A stretch of DNA of 33,211 nucleotides, from the NCBI GenBank assembly GCA_022565795.1, contig JAIUMA010000036.1:1-33211 (forward strand). The letters run 5' to 3'. The position numbers were made by a program, and so were the translations under genes. This stretch comes from Balneolia bacterium. GTDB taxonomy: Bacteria; Bacteroidota; Rhodothermia; Balneolales; Cyclonatronaceae. A model generated the notes under the pieces. The model searched no databases. It saw only the letters and a list, made by a program, of their open reading frames with translations, and was not told the DNA's origin. This document shows positions 16,133 to 24,207 of this stretch, piece by piece. How positions within the stretch are numbered: position 1 is the stretch's first letter; the number at the start of each line of letters is the position of its first letter.

Positions 16133-16906
16133 TCAGAAGCGGTAGATAACCGAAACCGGTGCGTGATCACTCATGTCGTAATCGCGCTCGATTTCTGCCT
16201 CTATGGCTTTTTCACTCATATTTTTACTGGCAAGCTGATAGTCCAAACGCCAGCCTTTGTTTCTGCTCTTCGATGCGGCACGGTAACTCCACCAGCTGTA
16301 GGTATCAGTCAGATCAGGATGCTTCATGCGAAACACATCGTCGAATCCGAGCCCCAGAAACTGCGTGAACCACTCGCGCTCCTCGGGGAGAAAGCCGGAC
16401 GTATTCTTATTCCGTTCCGGATCATGAATATCGATTTCGGTGTGGGCGATGTTATAATCTCCGCAAAGCACTACAGGCTTGCCGTCTTCGAGCATTTTTC
16501 CGGCGAAGTCGTTGAAAGCTTCCAAAAACTTCATCTTGATATCCTGACGAACGCTTCCCGTTGTGCCGCTTGGCAGGTAGAGGGAATAGACCTTGAACTC
16601 ATCATATTCGTGCATCAAAACGCGGCCTTCGCTGTCAACCCAGTCGAGCCCCATGCCTTCGGTTACCGAAATTGGCTTCATCTTCGAAAGGATGGCCACG
16701 CCGGCATATCCTTTTTTCTCGGCTGAATGCCATGTTGCGTGGTAGCCCAGATCCAGCACCTCCTGAGGCACCTGATCTTCCACCGCCTTGATTTCCTGAA
16801 GACAGATGACGTCCGGCTGAGATGTCTTCACCCAGTCCGAAAACCCTTTGCGCTCGGCTGCTCTAATTCCGTTTACGTTGTACGTGCTGATTTTTATATC
16901 AGGCAT
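16133..16906 (-). CDS. xth: Exodeoxyribonuclease III / AP endonuclease
   Basis: The 257-aa enzyme of the exonuclease-endonuclease-phosphatase fold acts in base-excision repair. It cuts at abasic sites and removes 3' blocks. Visible catalytic blocks are ISTYNVNGIRAAERKGF with Asn10, DVICLQEIKA with the metal-binding Glu, LCGDYNIAHTEIDIHDP with the catalytic Asp/Asn, and GWRLDYQLASKNM followed by DYDMSDHAPVSV with the terminal Asp-His. The length is typical of Xth (about 255-270 aa). It follows the long hairpin that ends the tyrS transcript, so it probably has its own promoter in the gap 16907-17103. Whether it is closer to XthA or ExoA cannot be settled by eye. Confidence 0.95.
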   Translation of the reverse strand: MPDIKISTYNVNGIRAAERKGFSDWVKTSQPDVICLQEIKAVEDQVPQEVLDLGYHATWHSAEKKGYAGVAILSKMKPISVTEGMGLDWVDSEGRVLMHEYDEFKVYSLYLPSGTTGSVRQDIKMKFLEAFNDFAGKMLEDGKPVVLCGDYNIAHTEIDIHDPERNKNTSGFLPEEREWFTQFLGLGFDDVFRMKHPDLTDTYSWWSYRAASKSRNKGWRLDYQLASKNMSEKAIEAEIERDYDMSDHAPVSVIYRF

Positions 16907-17007
16907 GAAGTATGATGTTTTGGCTTAGAAATTGTGATTTACTGGCGAGTCGCTTCCGCCGGTAGTCGGGCAGGTCGCACCCAGTTTTAAATGTTGAATT
17001 GTGAATA

Positions 17008-17055
17008 GAGCGGAGTGGAGCTTTAACCCCATTACGGGTCATTCTCACTCCGCTC
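17008..17055 (-). terminator. Long stem hairpin between tyrS and xth (terminator or REP-like)
   Basis: GAGCGGAGTG (17008-17017) is perfectly complementary to CACTCCGCTC (17046-17055). Inside, ACCC (about 17027-17030) and GGGT (17036-17039) can form a second stem. On the minus strand only TATTC follows, so it is not a classic intrinsic terminator. The core CACTCCGCTCA resembles the stem-loop at 162-191 (CGACTCCGCTCA), which points to a shared interspersed repeat. Confidence 0.45.
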
Positions 17056-17103
17056 ACCTAACTTCCGCAGTCTCACTAAAGCAACGTTCTGCCGTTGACG
17101 GGT

Positions 17104-18318
17104 TTATGTCGTTTTGATGCGGCCAAATTTGCGTTTACCAACTTTTAGAACCATTTCGGTGTCGTTAGAGAACGTTATTTCGTGGTTGACGTCTTCAACC
17201 GTTTCTCCGTCGATGGACACACCGCCCTGTTGAATCAGTCGTCTGGCTTCTCCGTTGCTGGGAGCAAAGTTCACGGTTTTGATGATGTGAATGAGCTTGT
17301 GCGAGCTGCCGTTTTCAAAGCTGAACTCGGGTATATCATCCGGGATTTCCTTGTTGATTACCGTCTTCTCGAAATGCTCCCGCGCAGCGTTTGCGGCAGC
17401 TTCGTCGTAGTACATGCGCGTGACCGTCCAGGCGAGATCGTGCTTACTGTTGCGTGGATCCTGATCCGCGCGCTCTTTGATGGCTGGGAGCGCCGCTACA
17501 GGCGTATCTGTAATGAGCTCGAAGTAGGTGTAGATCAGCTCATCGGGAACGGATAGGGTTTTGCCATACATATCGTTCGGCTCCTCGTCCAGCCCAATGT
17601 AGTTGTCGTATGATTTCGACATTTTCTGCACGCCGTCTGTACCAACGAGCAGCGGCATCATCAGGCAAACCTGCTGGGGAAGCCCGGCCTCTTTCTGCAT
17701 ATGACGCCCAACAAGCAGATTGAACTTCTGATCCGTACCGCCCAGCTCTACGTCGGACTTCAGGTGCACGGAATCCTGACCCTGAGCCAACGGATACAGA
17801 AACTCATGAAGCGAAATTGGCTCGTTGTTGTTATAGCGCTTGCTGAAATCATCACGCTCGATCATGCGGGCTACGGTCATTTGTGAGCTGAGGCGAATTA
17901 CGTCCTCAAAGCCCATGGTGCCAAGCCATTCGGAGTTGTACACAATCTCTGTTTTCTCACCATCCAAAATCTTTGAAGCCTGATCCAGATAGGTTTTCGC
18001 ATTGTCCAGAATTTCCTCACGGGTGAGGGCAGGGCGGGTTTTGTTCTGACCCGTCGGGTCGCCAATCAAAGCCGTAAAGTCACCGATAATCAAAATAGCA
18101 TGATGCCCCAGGTCCTGAAACTGCCTCATTTTCCGCAGAATAACGGAATGACCTAAATGCAGGTCCGGGCGCGTTGGGTCGCAGCCCAGCTTAATGCGCA
18201 GGGGAGTGTTGGCTTTGCGGGATTCTTCAAGCTTTTCTTTCAGCTCGTTTTCCGGAACAATTTCAGTTGTTCCACGGCGAATAATTTCAAGCTGCTGTTC
18301 TACAGGTAAAAATGACAT
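17104..18318 (-). CDS. tyrS: Tyrosyl-tRNA synthetase
   Basis: The 404-aa class I synthetase charges tRNA-Tyr. The signature HLGH lies at 54-57 in DLHLGHSVILRKMRQFQDLG. IIGDFTALIGDPTG (77-90), GGTDQKFNLLVGR (193-205) and KMSKS (232-236) in VQKMSKSYDNYIGL follow in the usual order. The C-terminus has an S4-type RNA-binding domain at about 345-400 (NGEARRLIQQGGVSIDGETV, then LKVGKRKFGRI). This is the subtype with HLGH and KMSKS (sometimes called TyrZ). It begins 35 bp after cvpA and is the last gene of the probable M20-lysC-dapB-yqeY-cvpA-tyrS operon. Confidence 0.97.
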   Translation of the reverse strand: MSFLPVEQQLEIIRRGTTEIVPENELKEKLEESRKANTPLRIKLGCDPTRPDLHLGHSVILRKMRQFQDLGHHAILIIGDFTALIGDPTGQNKTRPALTREEILDNAKTYLDQASKILDGEKTEIVYNSEWLGTMGFEDVIRLSSQMTVARMIERDDFSKRYNNNEPISLHEFLYPLAQGQDSVHLKSDVELGGTDQKFNLLVGRHMQKEAGLPQQVCLMMPLLVGTDGVQKMSKSYDNYIGLDEEPNDMYGKTLSVPDELIYTYFELITDTPVAALPAIKERADQDPRNSKHDLAWTVTRMYYDEAAANAAREHFEKTVINKEIPDDIPEFSFENGSSHKLIHIIKTVNFAPSNGEARRLIQQGGVSIDGETVEDVNHEITFSNDTEMVLKVGKRKFGRIKTT

Positions 18319-18353
18319 GATTCAGGTTTAGAAATAATATGTTTTATCTAATG

Positions 18354-18884
18354 CTAAAAATCGAAGTCCTCGATGGCACGGCGGATGGTTTCAGAAAACT
18401 CTTCAGATCCCGGATAAATCGCGCCGATAACATTGTAGGCACCGGGAGCCACCGTCATGATATAAGGATAGAGCAGAGACTCGTTGCGGGTTTCCTCGCC
18501 CGGCTGACCAAGCCCAAGCAGCAGGATAAAAAGTACGCTCACAAACAAGCTGCTCTTTAAAAGACCAAAAAGCAGGCCGAATATACGGTTTGGCACGCTC
18601 AGAAACGCCATTTTCAAAACGGCTTCCAGGCTGTAAATAATAAGCTGAATCCCGATGAGCACCCCGCCAAAAATGAGCACAAACGCGAGAACGGTCATCC
18701 ATAATTCGGTCACTCCGGCTATGTGGGAGATCAGGTAGCCAAGATCGCCCATGTAGCGAAAGCCCAGAAAGAGGGCCAGAAGCACGCCGCCAAGCCCTAA
18801 AACTTCGCGCAGGAAGCCATTGCGGAATCCCTGAAACGCAAAATAGGCCAGTGGCGCAAGTATGATGCCGTCGAGGACGTTCAT
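18354..18884 (-). CDS. CvpA family membrane protein
   Basis: The 176-aa protein has four hydrophobic segments at about 4-20, 25-45, 58-85 and 105-125. It carries the CvpA pattern NVLDGIILAPLAYFAFQGFRNGFLREV (short helix, Gly-rich turn, RxG(F)xxE). CvpA was first linked to colicin V production; its basic role in the inner membrane is not settled. A hydrophilic C-terminal tail ends in RRAIEDFDF. The start codon overlaps the yqeY stop by one base (TGATG at 18882-18886), which indicates translational coupling. It is followed by tyrS after 35 bp. Confidence 0.9.
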   Translation of the reverse strand: MNVLDGIILAPLAYFAFQGFRNGFLREVLGLGGVLLALFLGFRYMGDLGYLISHIAGVTELWMTVLAFVLIFGGVLIGIQLIIYSLEAVLKMAFLSVPNRIFGLLFGLLKSSLFVSVLFILLLGLGQPGEETRNESLLYPYIMTVAPGAYNVIGAIYPGSEEFSETIRRAIEDFDF

Positions 18885-19345
18885 CAGCCGTTCAGGCGCT
18901 CTTTTACGACAGCGTTAACCAGCTTCCCGTCGGCTTTGCCCTTAACCTGCGGCATAACCACGCCCATAACTTTGCCCATGTCGGCCATAGAAGCGGCACC
19001 GGTCTTGGTGATGGCACCGTCTACGATAGCTTCGATTTCGGCTTTTTCGAGCTGCTTTGGCAGGTATTCCTCAATAATTTTGAGTTCTGCTTCCTCCACC
19101 TCAGCCAGATCTTCCCGGTTTGCACCACGGTACTGCTCGATGGAATCACGGCGCTGCTTGGCCGACTTGGTGATGACCTCAACGGCAATTTCGTCGGTTA
19201 TCTCTGAGCGCTCACCGCCCTTACGCTGGGTGATTTCCTTTTCGAGCATGGCTGATTTAAGCGAGCGAAGCACCAGCGTACGGCGCTCTTCGCGGGCTTT
19301 CATCGAATCCTTCAGGTCTGCTAAAATTTTATCGTATAAAGACAT
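18884..19345 (-). CDS. GatB/YqeY domain protein
   Basis: The 153-aa protein matches stand-alone YqeY proteins, which resemble the tRNA-binding tail of GatB. The pattern is clear: LADLKDSMKAREERRTLVLRSLKSAM, then SAKQRRDSIEQYRGANREDLAEVEEAELKIIEEYLP, and the ending MADMGKVMGVVMPQVKGKADGKLVNAVVKERL with the conserved MGxVM and KGKADG motifs. The function is not well defined, but a role in amidotransferase-like tRNA binding has been suggested. It sits between dapB (50 bp upstream) and cvpA (one-base overlap). Confidence 0.93.
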   Translation of the reverse strand: MSLYDKILADLKDSMKAREERRTLVLRSLKSAMLEKEITQRKGGERSEITDEIAVEVITKSAKQRRDSIEQYRGANREDLAEVEEAELKIIEEYLPKQLEKAEIEAIVDGAITKTGAASMADMGKVMGVVMPQVKGKADGKLVNAVVKERLNG

Positions 19346-19395
19346 TTGCTGTATTCCTGTTGGTTAGCTGTTTTCTAAAAATCATTATCGGCTTG

Positions 19396-20172
19396 TCAGC
19401 TTCCGCTGCTCAGCACTTCTTCCACGACGTTCTCTATCAGGTAGAAGCCCGGCTCTTGGTTGGTGAGCCAGGCCGCGGTCTTCAGCGCACCGGCTGCAAA
19501 TCCGTCTCTGGAGAGCGCTTTGTGAGAAAGGGTGATGTCGTCCCATTCGGACTGAATGCGAAGCTCATGCTCGCCAAATACGTCGCCCAGCCGCTGTGAG
19601 CTGATTCTGAACGACTCCGTATCGGGCAGTCCGCGCTCGGGCACGCCGTAGCTGGTTTGACGCTTTTTCCCGGCACCGGCCAGAAACTGCTCAGCCGTCG
19701 TGATGGCCGTACCGCTGGGCGCATCCGCCTTACCAGTGTGATGCACCTCGTGCAGGCTGGCATCGAAGCCGGGCGCATTACCCAAAAGCCGGCCGGCTTC
19801 GCGGGCGAGCTTCATAAACAGCTGAACGCCCAGACTGAAGTTCGATCCGTAAACCAGGCGGCCATCATACGTTTCAATCAGCTGCTCGACCGTTTCACGG
19901 TTCGCTTCGGTGAGCCAGCCGGTAGTTCCCACAACCAGAGGCGTACCGGTTTCGAGCACGCGGCGGATGTGTGTCATGGCCGCGTTGGGATGGGTGAAAT
20001 CGATGGCCGCATCCACTTCGGAAAACGATGACGCGGTGATGCCATCACCCTTTACATTGTTGTGTTCGCCCAGAACAAGGCTTGTTTCGAACCCGTGCTG
20101 AGACGCGAGTCCCGTAATCCGGGTGCCCATCCGTCCGTTTCCGATCATTGCCAGCTTCATGAGCGTGCTCAT
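19396..20172 (-). CDS. dapB: 4-hydroxy-tetrahydrodipicolinate reductase
   Basis: The enzyme reduces the DapA product with NAD(P)H on the way to diaminopimelate and lysine. The 258-aa product has the Rossmann loop GNGRMG (11-16), VVGTTGW (80-86), and the substrate-binding block HEVHHTGKADAPSGTA (141-156) with His144/His145 and Lys148. Overall length fits DapB. The frame runs further upstream, but that part overlaps lysC. ATG at 20172 lies one base after the lysC stop codon (20174-20176) and is preferred. An internal ATG at 20160 (MKLAMIGNG) is the alternative. The tight link to lysC indicates one aspartate-pathway transcript. Confidence 0.95.
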   Translation of the reverse strand: MSTLMKLAMIGNGRMGTRITGLASQHGFETSLVLGEHNNVKGDGITASSFSEVDAAIDFTHPNAAMTHIRRVLETGTPLVVGTTGWLTEANRETVEQLIETYDGRLVYGSNFSLGVQLFMKLAREAGRLLGNAPGFDASLHEVHHTGKADAPSGTAITTAEQFLAGAGKKRQTSYGVPERGLPDTESFRISSQRLGDVFGEHELRIQSEWDDITLSHKALSRDGFAAGALKTAAWLTNQEPGFYLIENVVEEVLSSGS

Positions 20173-20173
20173 T

Positions 20174-21556
20174 TTATGGATTCTCCGGTGTATTTCGGTT
20201 TGGGAAGAAGGTGTCGTGAAGCGCCTGAACCGCCTCAACGGCGTGCTCGTTTTCAACTACGACCGAAAGATTGATGTCTGAGCTTCCCTGCGATATCATA
20301 CGAATCGGGAATTCAGAGAGCGCCTCGAACGCGCTTGCGGCTACGCCTTTCGACTTCATCATGTTTTTGCCAACCAGCGAAATGAGCGCCTGATTGTAGT
20401 ACACCTTCACAGTTGCAATATCTTCCAGATCTTTGCGAATGGCATCGAGACGCGCCTTCTTATCGACCGTCATGCTAATTGAAACCTCAGAGGTAGATAC
20501 CAGATCGACCGACACCTGATGCTTCTCAAAAATCGCGAACACTTTGGCCAGAAATCCCCAGGCCAACAGCATGCGCGAGGAAATCACAGTAATTACGGTG
20601 ATGTCTTTCTTGAAAGCAATAGCGCGAACGGGAGACTCGGCATCGGCATCAGAAAAGATACGCGTACCGGGATGATCCGGCTCGAAAGTGTTTTTAACAT
20701 AAACCGGAATGTCCTTTTCCACCGCCGGCTGTATGGTCGCTGGATGAAGCACCTTTGCCCCGAAATAGGCAAGTTCCGCCGCCTCATTGAAGCTCAGCTC
20801 TTTAATACTGAAGGCGTGCTGTACGAAGCGCGGATCGCTGGTGTACATACCGCTTACGTCGGTCCAGATTTCAATGGCCTCCGCATCGGCAACCAGGCCA
20901 ATAATGCTGGCAGAAAAGTCTGATCCGCCGCGACCTAGCGTGGTTAGAATGCCGTTTTCATCGCTGCCGTAGAAGCCGCCCATTATCGGGAAGCGGCCGT
21001 TTTCGACGTGATGCACAATTTGCCTGCCGCGCTCGTGTATGGCCTGCATATCCGGAGTAGCCTTGCCGTGGTCGGAATCGGTTTTCATGATTTCGGCCGC
21101 GTCTATCCAGGTCGCATTCATGCCGATACCTTTTGCGCACTCGGCAAGCAGGAATGAGCTCAGGCGTTCGCCAATGCTCGAAACGGCATCCATTGACTTC
21201 GGACTCAACTCGCCCAGGGTCTGAATACCAAGTAAATAGTTATCCAGAGCGCCGATGATTTTGTTGATGTGATTTACGCACACATCCACCCCACCGCTGT
21301 TTTCGGCCTCAGGCAAATCGAAAAACTCGTTAATCAGCTTGATGTGCCTATCGCTAATCTCTGCGCTTATTGCCCTGGCGTCATCAAGGGATCCGTTTCT
21401 TGCGGTCTCTGCTGCAAGAATAAGGCTGTTGGTTGTACCGGACGTGGCAGACACCACGGTTGTCGTTCCGGGACCGGCAGCCTTCACAATATCAAGCACT
21501 CTTTTCCAGGCCTGCGCGTCTGCCATAGACGTGCCGCCAAACTTTAAAACCTTCAC
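20174..21556 (-). CDS. lysC: Aspartate kinase (monofunctional)
   Basis: The 460-aa kinase phosphorylates L-aspartate, the first committed step to lysine, threonine and methionine. KFGGTSMADAQAW (5-17) is the kinase signature. GRGGSDFSASIIGLVADAEAIEIWTDVSGMYTSDPRFV and ELAYFGAKVLHPATIQPAVEKDIPVYVKNTF are the typical catalytic blocks. Two ACT domains follow from about 310: VITVISSRMLLAWGFLAKVF, then LISLVGKNMMKSKGVAASAF. These bind feedback inhibitors in the family. There is no homoserine dehydrogenase fusion. It starts 4 bp after the M20 stop codon and is followed one base later by dapB, so all three are co-transcribed. Confidence 0.96.
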   Translation of the reverse strand: MKVLKFGGTSMADAQAWKRVLDIVKAAGPGTTTVVSATSGTTNSLILAAETARNGSLDDARAISAEISDRHIKLINEFFDLPEAENSGGVDVCVNHINKIIGALDNYLLGIQTLGELSPKSMDAVSSIGERLSSFLLAECAKGIGMNATWIDAAEIMKTDSDHGKATPDMQAIHERGRQIVHHVENGRFPIMGGFYGSDENGILTTLGRGGSDFSASIIGLVADAEAIEIWTDVSGMYTSDPRFVQHAFSIKELSFNEAAELAYFGAKVLHPATIQPAVEKDIPVYVKNTFEPDHPGTRIFSDADAESPVRAIAFKKDITVITVISSRMLLAWGFLAKVFAIFEKHQVSVDLVSTSEVSISMTVDKKARLDAIRKDLEDIATVKVYYNQALISLVGKNMMKSKGVAASAFEALSEFPIRMISQGSSDINLSVVVENEHAVEAVQALHDTFFPNRNTPENP

Positions 21557-21560
21557 TATG

Positions 21561-22814
21561 CTATAGCTTTAAATCGGTTATGGTATGTTGTACAAGCAAA
21601 TGAGCGATGAATGAAGCCGTTGGGCCAAGCACCGACTCATCAATATCAAATAGCGAGCTGTGCAGCGGGTGGGCCGTGTCGGGACCGTTGCAGGTGCCCA
21701 CACGTACAAACAAACCCGGCCGCTCGCTAGTGTAAAAAGCAAAATCTTCGGCGCCCATGCTCTGCTCACGCCCTTCAAAGCGATCGGCTCCGAACAGTTT
21801 AATAACTTCGTTTTTTGCGAATTCGTACAGCTTGGGATGATTAACCACGGCCGGAGCACCAAGGCCGAAATCAGACGTGATTTTCACATTGTGAAGCGCA
21901 GCCAGACTACCCGCAAGCTGATGCAGGTACGACTTCATCTTTTCGCGGTTTTCTTCATTAACGGTTCGAATAGTGCCGCCAATGTACACTTTTCTGGGAA
22001 TGACGTTCAGCGCGTTTCCTGCGTTGAATTTGCAGACCGACACTACGGTTGGCTCCAGCGCATTAACCATGCGACCGGCAAACTGATAGATATTCTGCAC
22101 CAGCTGATGCCCAACCCACATAGCGTCCGGGCCTTTGTGCGGGCGGGCGGAGTGATTCGTCGAGCCGCTGTCGACCTCAAACTGAAACGCATCAAATGCG
22201 GCTGTTTCAGGTCCGGGGCGCAGGCTTATTTTGCCACTTTCCACGTGCGGGTCGCAGTGCATTCCGTAAACGGCCTCAATGCCGTCGAGCACGCCGTCAC
22301 GAATCATATCGGGTGAGCCGCTTGGCTGCTGCTCCTCTGCAGGCTGCCAGAATACGCGAATCTTGCCCTTTATTTCATCCCTGCGCTCAATAAGCTCTTT
22401 CACCACGCCAAAAGCTACGGAAGTATGCACATCATGACCACACATGTGCGCCACGCCCGGCACGGTGGATGCGTACGAGACGGTCTTTTCATCGTCGATT
22501 GGCAGGGCGTCCATATCAGCTCGCCATGCAATGTGAGGACCGGGACGTCCGCTGTCGATATCAACGTAAAAGCCGGTTTGCGCCAGACCGGAGGTAACTT
22601 CAAGGCCGAGGTCTCGTAATTTTTCTGTGATGAGCCGGGACGTATTGTACTCTCCCCAGCTCAGCTCCGGGTTTTTGTGAAGATGACGCCTGAGCTCAAG
22701 AAGCTCTTCCTGAAGCCCGTCGGCCGTTTTAATATGTGGTTCGGTTTGTGTTGTGCTCAATAGTTTAACCGTTTTCGCAGAAGCATTTGAGGCTTCCGGC
22801 ATGCATGAATGCAA
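21561..22814 (-). CDS. M20D-family amidohydrolase (N-acyl amino acid or N-acyl-diaminopimelate deacylase type)
   Basis: The zinc aminoacylase-like enzyme removes acyl groups from N-acyl amino acids. Blocks (417-aa numbering) are LQEELLELRRHLHKNPELSWGEY (34-56), RADMDALPI (98-106), HMCGHDVHT (123-131), QPAEEQQPSG (157-166), GMHCDP (184-189), and near the end GAEDFAFYTSERPGLFVRVGT. A dimerisation domain lies in between. It is followed 4 bp later by lysC and then dapB, which suggests N-acetyl- or N-succinyl-diaminopimelate deacetylase activity, but the family also includes amidohydrolases with other substrates. The start is uncertain. ATG 22814 lies only 13 bp past a terminator, while ATG 22802 (MPEAS) and TTG 22760 (STTQTEP, 399 aa) are plausible. 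Confidence 0.88.
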   Translation of the reverse strand: MHSCMPEASNASAKTVKLLSTTQTEPHIKTADGLQEELLELRRHLHKNPELSWGEYNTSRLITEKLRDLGLEVTSGLAQTGFYVDIDSGRPGPHIAWRADMDALPIDDEKTVSYASTVPGVAHMCGHDVHTSVAFGVVKELIERRDEIKGKIRVFWQPAEEQQPSGSPDMIRDGVLDGIEAVYGMHCDPHVESGKISLRPGPETAAFDAFQFEVDSGSTNHSARPHKGPDAMWVGHQLVQNIYQFAGRMVNALEPTVVSVCKFNAGNALNVIPRKVYIGGTIRTVNEENREKMKSYLHQLAGSLAALHNVKITSDFGLGAPAVVNHPKLYEFAKNEVIKLFGADRFEGREQSMGAEDFAFYTSERPGLFVRVGTCNGPDTAHPLHSSLFDIDESVLGPTASFIAHLLVQHTITDLKL

Positions 22815-22826
22815 GTTTGTAAAATA

Positions 22827-22852
22827 CGAAAAAAGCCCGGATTTCCGGGCTT
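22827..22852 (-). terminator. Rho-independent terminator of the Fe-S carrier gene
   Basis: AAGCCCGG (22833-22840) pairs with CCGGGCTT (22845-22852) around the loop ATTT. On the minus strand TTTTTTCG follows, a good U-tract. It lies 76 bp past the stop codon of the A-type carrier gene and just upstream of the M20 gene, so it separates two transcripts. Confidence 0.88.
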
Positions 22853-22928
22853 CATAAGTCCAACTCGTTAAAACCTGAATTCCGTGCCGTTCATTCGGCC
22901 GAAAAACAAAAAGAGGTATGCGATCAGG

Positions 22929-23273
22929 CTAAGCGCTGAAAGAAGCGCCGCATCCGCAGGTGCTGCTGGCCTGAGGGTTCTCAAAAACAAATCCGCGGGC
23001 ATCCAGCCCGTCTTTAAAATCCAGTACAGTTCCGTACAGATAGAGCGCCTGCCGCTTATCTACAATGATGGAGAAGCCATCGAGCTCAACAAACTGATCC
23101 ATATCGTTCTTATCGTCGAATTCCATCAGATAGCTGAGTCCGGAACAGCCACCGCCCTTTACGCCCACGCGCAGAAATCGTCCATCAGGCAAATTCTCCT
23201 GATCAATCAGCTTCTTAATCTGCTTTGCTGCGCGATCGGTAATCGAAATAACTTCTTTTTCTGCTGTTGCCAT
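22929..23273 (-). CDS. A-type iron-sulfur carrier (IscA/SufA/ErpA family)
   Basis: The 114-aa protein carries or assembles Fe-S clusters. The three conserved cysteines are Cys43 in GGGCSGLSY and Cys106/Cys108 in STCGCGASF at the C-terminus. Also typical are ITDRAAKQIKKLI, FLRVGVKGGGCSG and DGLDARGFVFENPQAS. The length (about 107-120) is normal. No other isc or suf gene is next to it. It stands as a single gene with the terminator at 22827-22852 behind it. Lipoyl synthase (lipA, at 26241) needs Fe-S clusters and could be a client, but there is no operon link. Confidence 0.94.
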   Translation of the reverse strand: MATAEKEVISITDRAAKQIKKLIDQENLPDGRFLRVGVKGGGCSGLSYLMEFDDKNDMDQFVELDGFSIIVDKRQALYLYGTVLDFKDGLDARGFVFENPQASSTCGCGASFSA

Positions 23274-23366
23274 GGTTAGTGCTTCTTATCAGATGCGTGT
23301 AGGTTTACAGTATAATAAAATACCCTTGTTATATGAAGACAATGCAAAGCGCAGTTCAGCTTACTC

Positions 23367-24038
23367 TTAAAATGCTTCATGGGATAGCGTGAAATACTCT
23401 GTATCGTTCTTATTAAACAGATTTAGAACGCCCAGGCTCACCAAATTAACGAGTATGCGGGAGGACTTATACTTATTGAGATTTACGAGCCGGGAATATT
23501 CATTAACCGTAATCTTATCATATTCTCCAAGATAGCGAAACAGCTGCTGCTCATTCGGACCGTACTCAAAGGTGATGCCCTTGTCGCGCGATTCGGTTCT
23601 CAGAAGTGCGGCCCGCTCTTTGGTAGCACGAACGCTTTTATCTTTTTCACGGACGAAAACATGGCTTTTCTTGCCAAGCTTCGCGTAGACCGGTTTCTGC
23701 TCGGATTCCATCACCTTAACAACTACAATGTCTTTGTCTCCGAGCTCAACGATTTCGACCTCGTAGTCGACAGGAGGGTTGCAAACGATGTTAAGGGCTT
23801 CATACAGCAGATAACTCTCCTCGTAAAAACTGCGAACACCAACGAGGGTTCTGTCATCATTTACGCCTATCAGGAGGGTTCCGCCCCGCGTGTTGGCAAA
23901 AGCGCAGACTTCGCGGGCAATTTTTTCCGGGGAGGAAATAGTGCGCTTGAATTCGAGAAAGGTACCTTCACCTGTTTTTATAAGTCGCTTCAAATCTCCA
24001 AGCGACATATTGCTCGTTGCGGGCATTTGGCTAAACAT
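23367..24038 (-). CDS. AlbA_2 (divergent AAA_4/Schlafen-type) domain protein
   Basis: The 223-aa protein has an AlbA_2 domain at about 12-135: EGTFLEFKRTISSPEKIAREVCAFANTRGGTLLIGVNDDRTLVGV, then VDYEVEIVELGDKDIVVVKV and KPVYAKLGKKSHVFVREKDKSVRAT. The C-terminal part (about 155-223) looks like a winged-helix domain (YGPNEQQLFRYLGEYDKITVNEYSRLVNLNKYKSSRILVNLVSLGVL). Many relatives are annotated as ATP-binding or transcriptional regulators, with little experimental support. The start is uncertain: ATG 24038, or inner ATGs at 24023 (MPATSN) and 24008 (MSLGDL). It stands alone between the Fe-S carrier and gpsA genes. Confidence 0.85.
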   Translation of the reverse strand: MFSQMPATSNMSLGDLKRLIKTGEGTFLEFKRTISSPEKIAREVCAFANTRGGTLLIGVNDDRTLVGVRSFYEESYLLYEALNIVCNPPVDYEVEIVELGDKDIVVVKVMESEQKPVYAKLGKKSHVFVREKDKSVRATKERAALLRTESRDKGITFEYGPNEQQLFRYLGEYDKITVNEYSRLVNLNKYKSSRILVNLVSLGVLNLFNKNDTEYFTLSHEAF

Positions 24039-24184
24039 AGCGGAATAAAGTAAGAGCTGAGGGTGTTCGTTTCCTGATGGTACTTTCTTGCAGCGTGGTT
24101 GCGCTACGGATTTTTAACGCACGCTTGTGCGACAGATTATGAATTAAGTTATGCTAACGTTTCGATTACACTCCCAATAAAATA

Positions 24185-24198
24185 ATCGTTCACACGAT
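24185..24198 (-). terminator. Weak terminator-like hairpin after gpsA
   Basis: ATCGT (24185-24189) and ACGAT (24194-24198) form a 5-bp stem with loop TCAC. On the minus strand TATTTTATT follows. The stem is short, so strength is doubtful, but position (about 10 bp past the gpsA stop) fits. Confidence 0.3.
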
Positions 24199-24207
24199 AG
24201 GAAACTG

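Noticed and set aside
21660-22316. 218-aa plus-strand frame opposite the M20 gene
   Set aside because: It is fully covered by the conserved M20 coding sequence and shows no recognisable domain.
24118-24131. Hairpin CGCAC-GCTT-GTGCG near the AlbA_2 gene
   Set aside because: No U-tract follows on either strand and the stem has only 5 bp, so I do not call a terminator.
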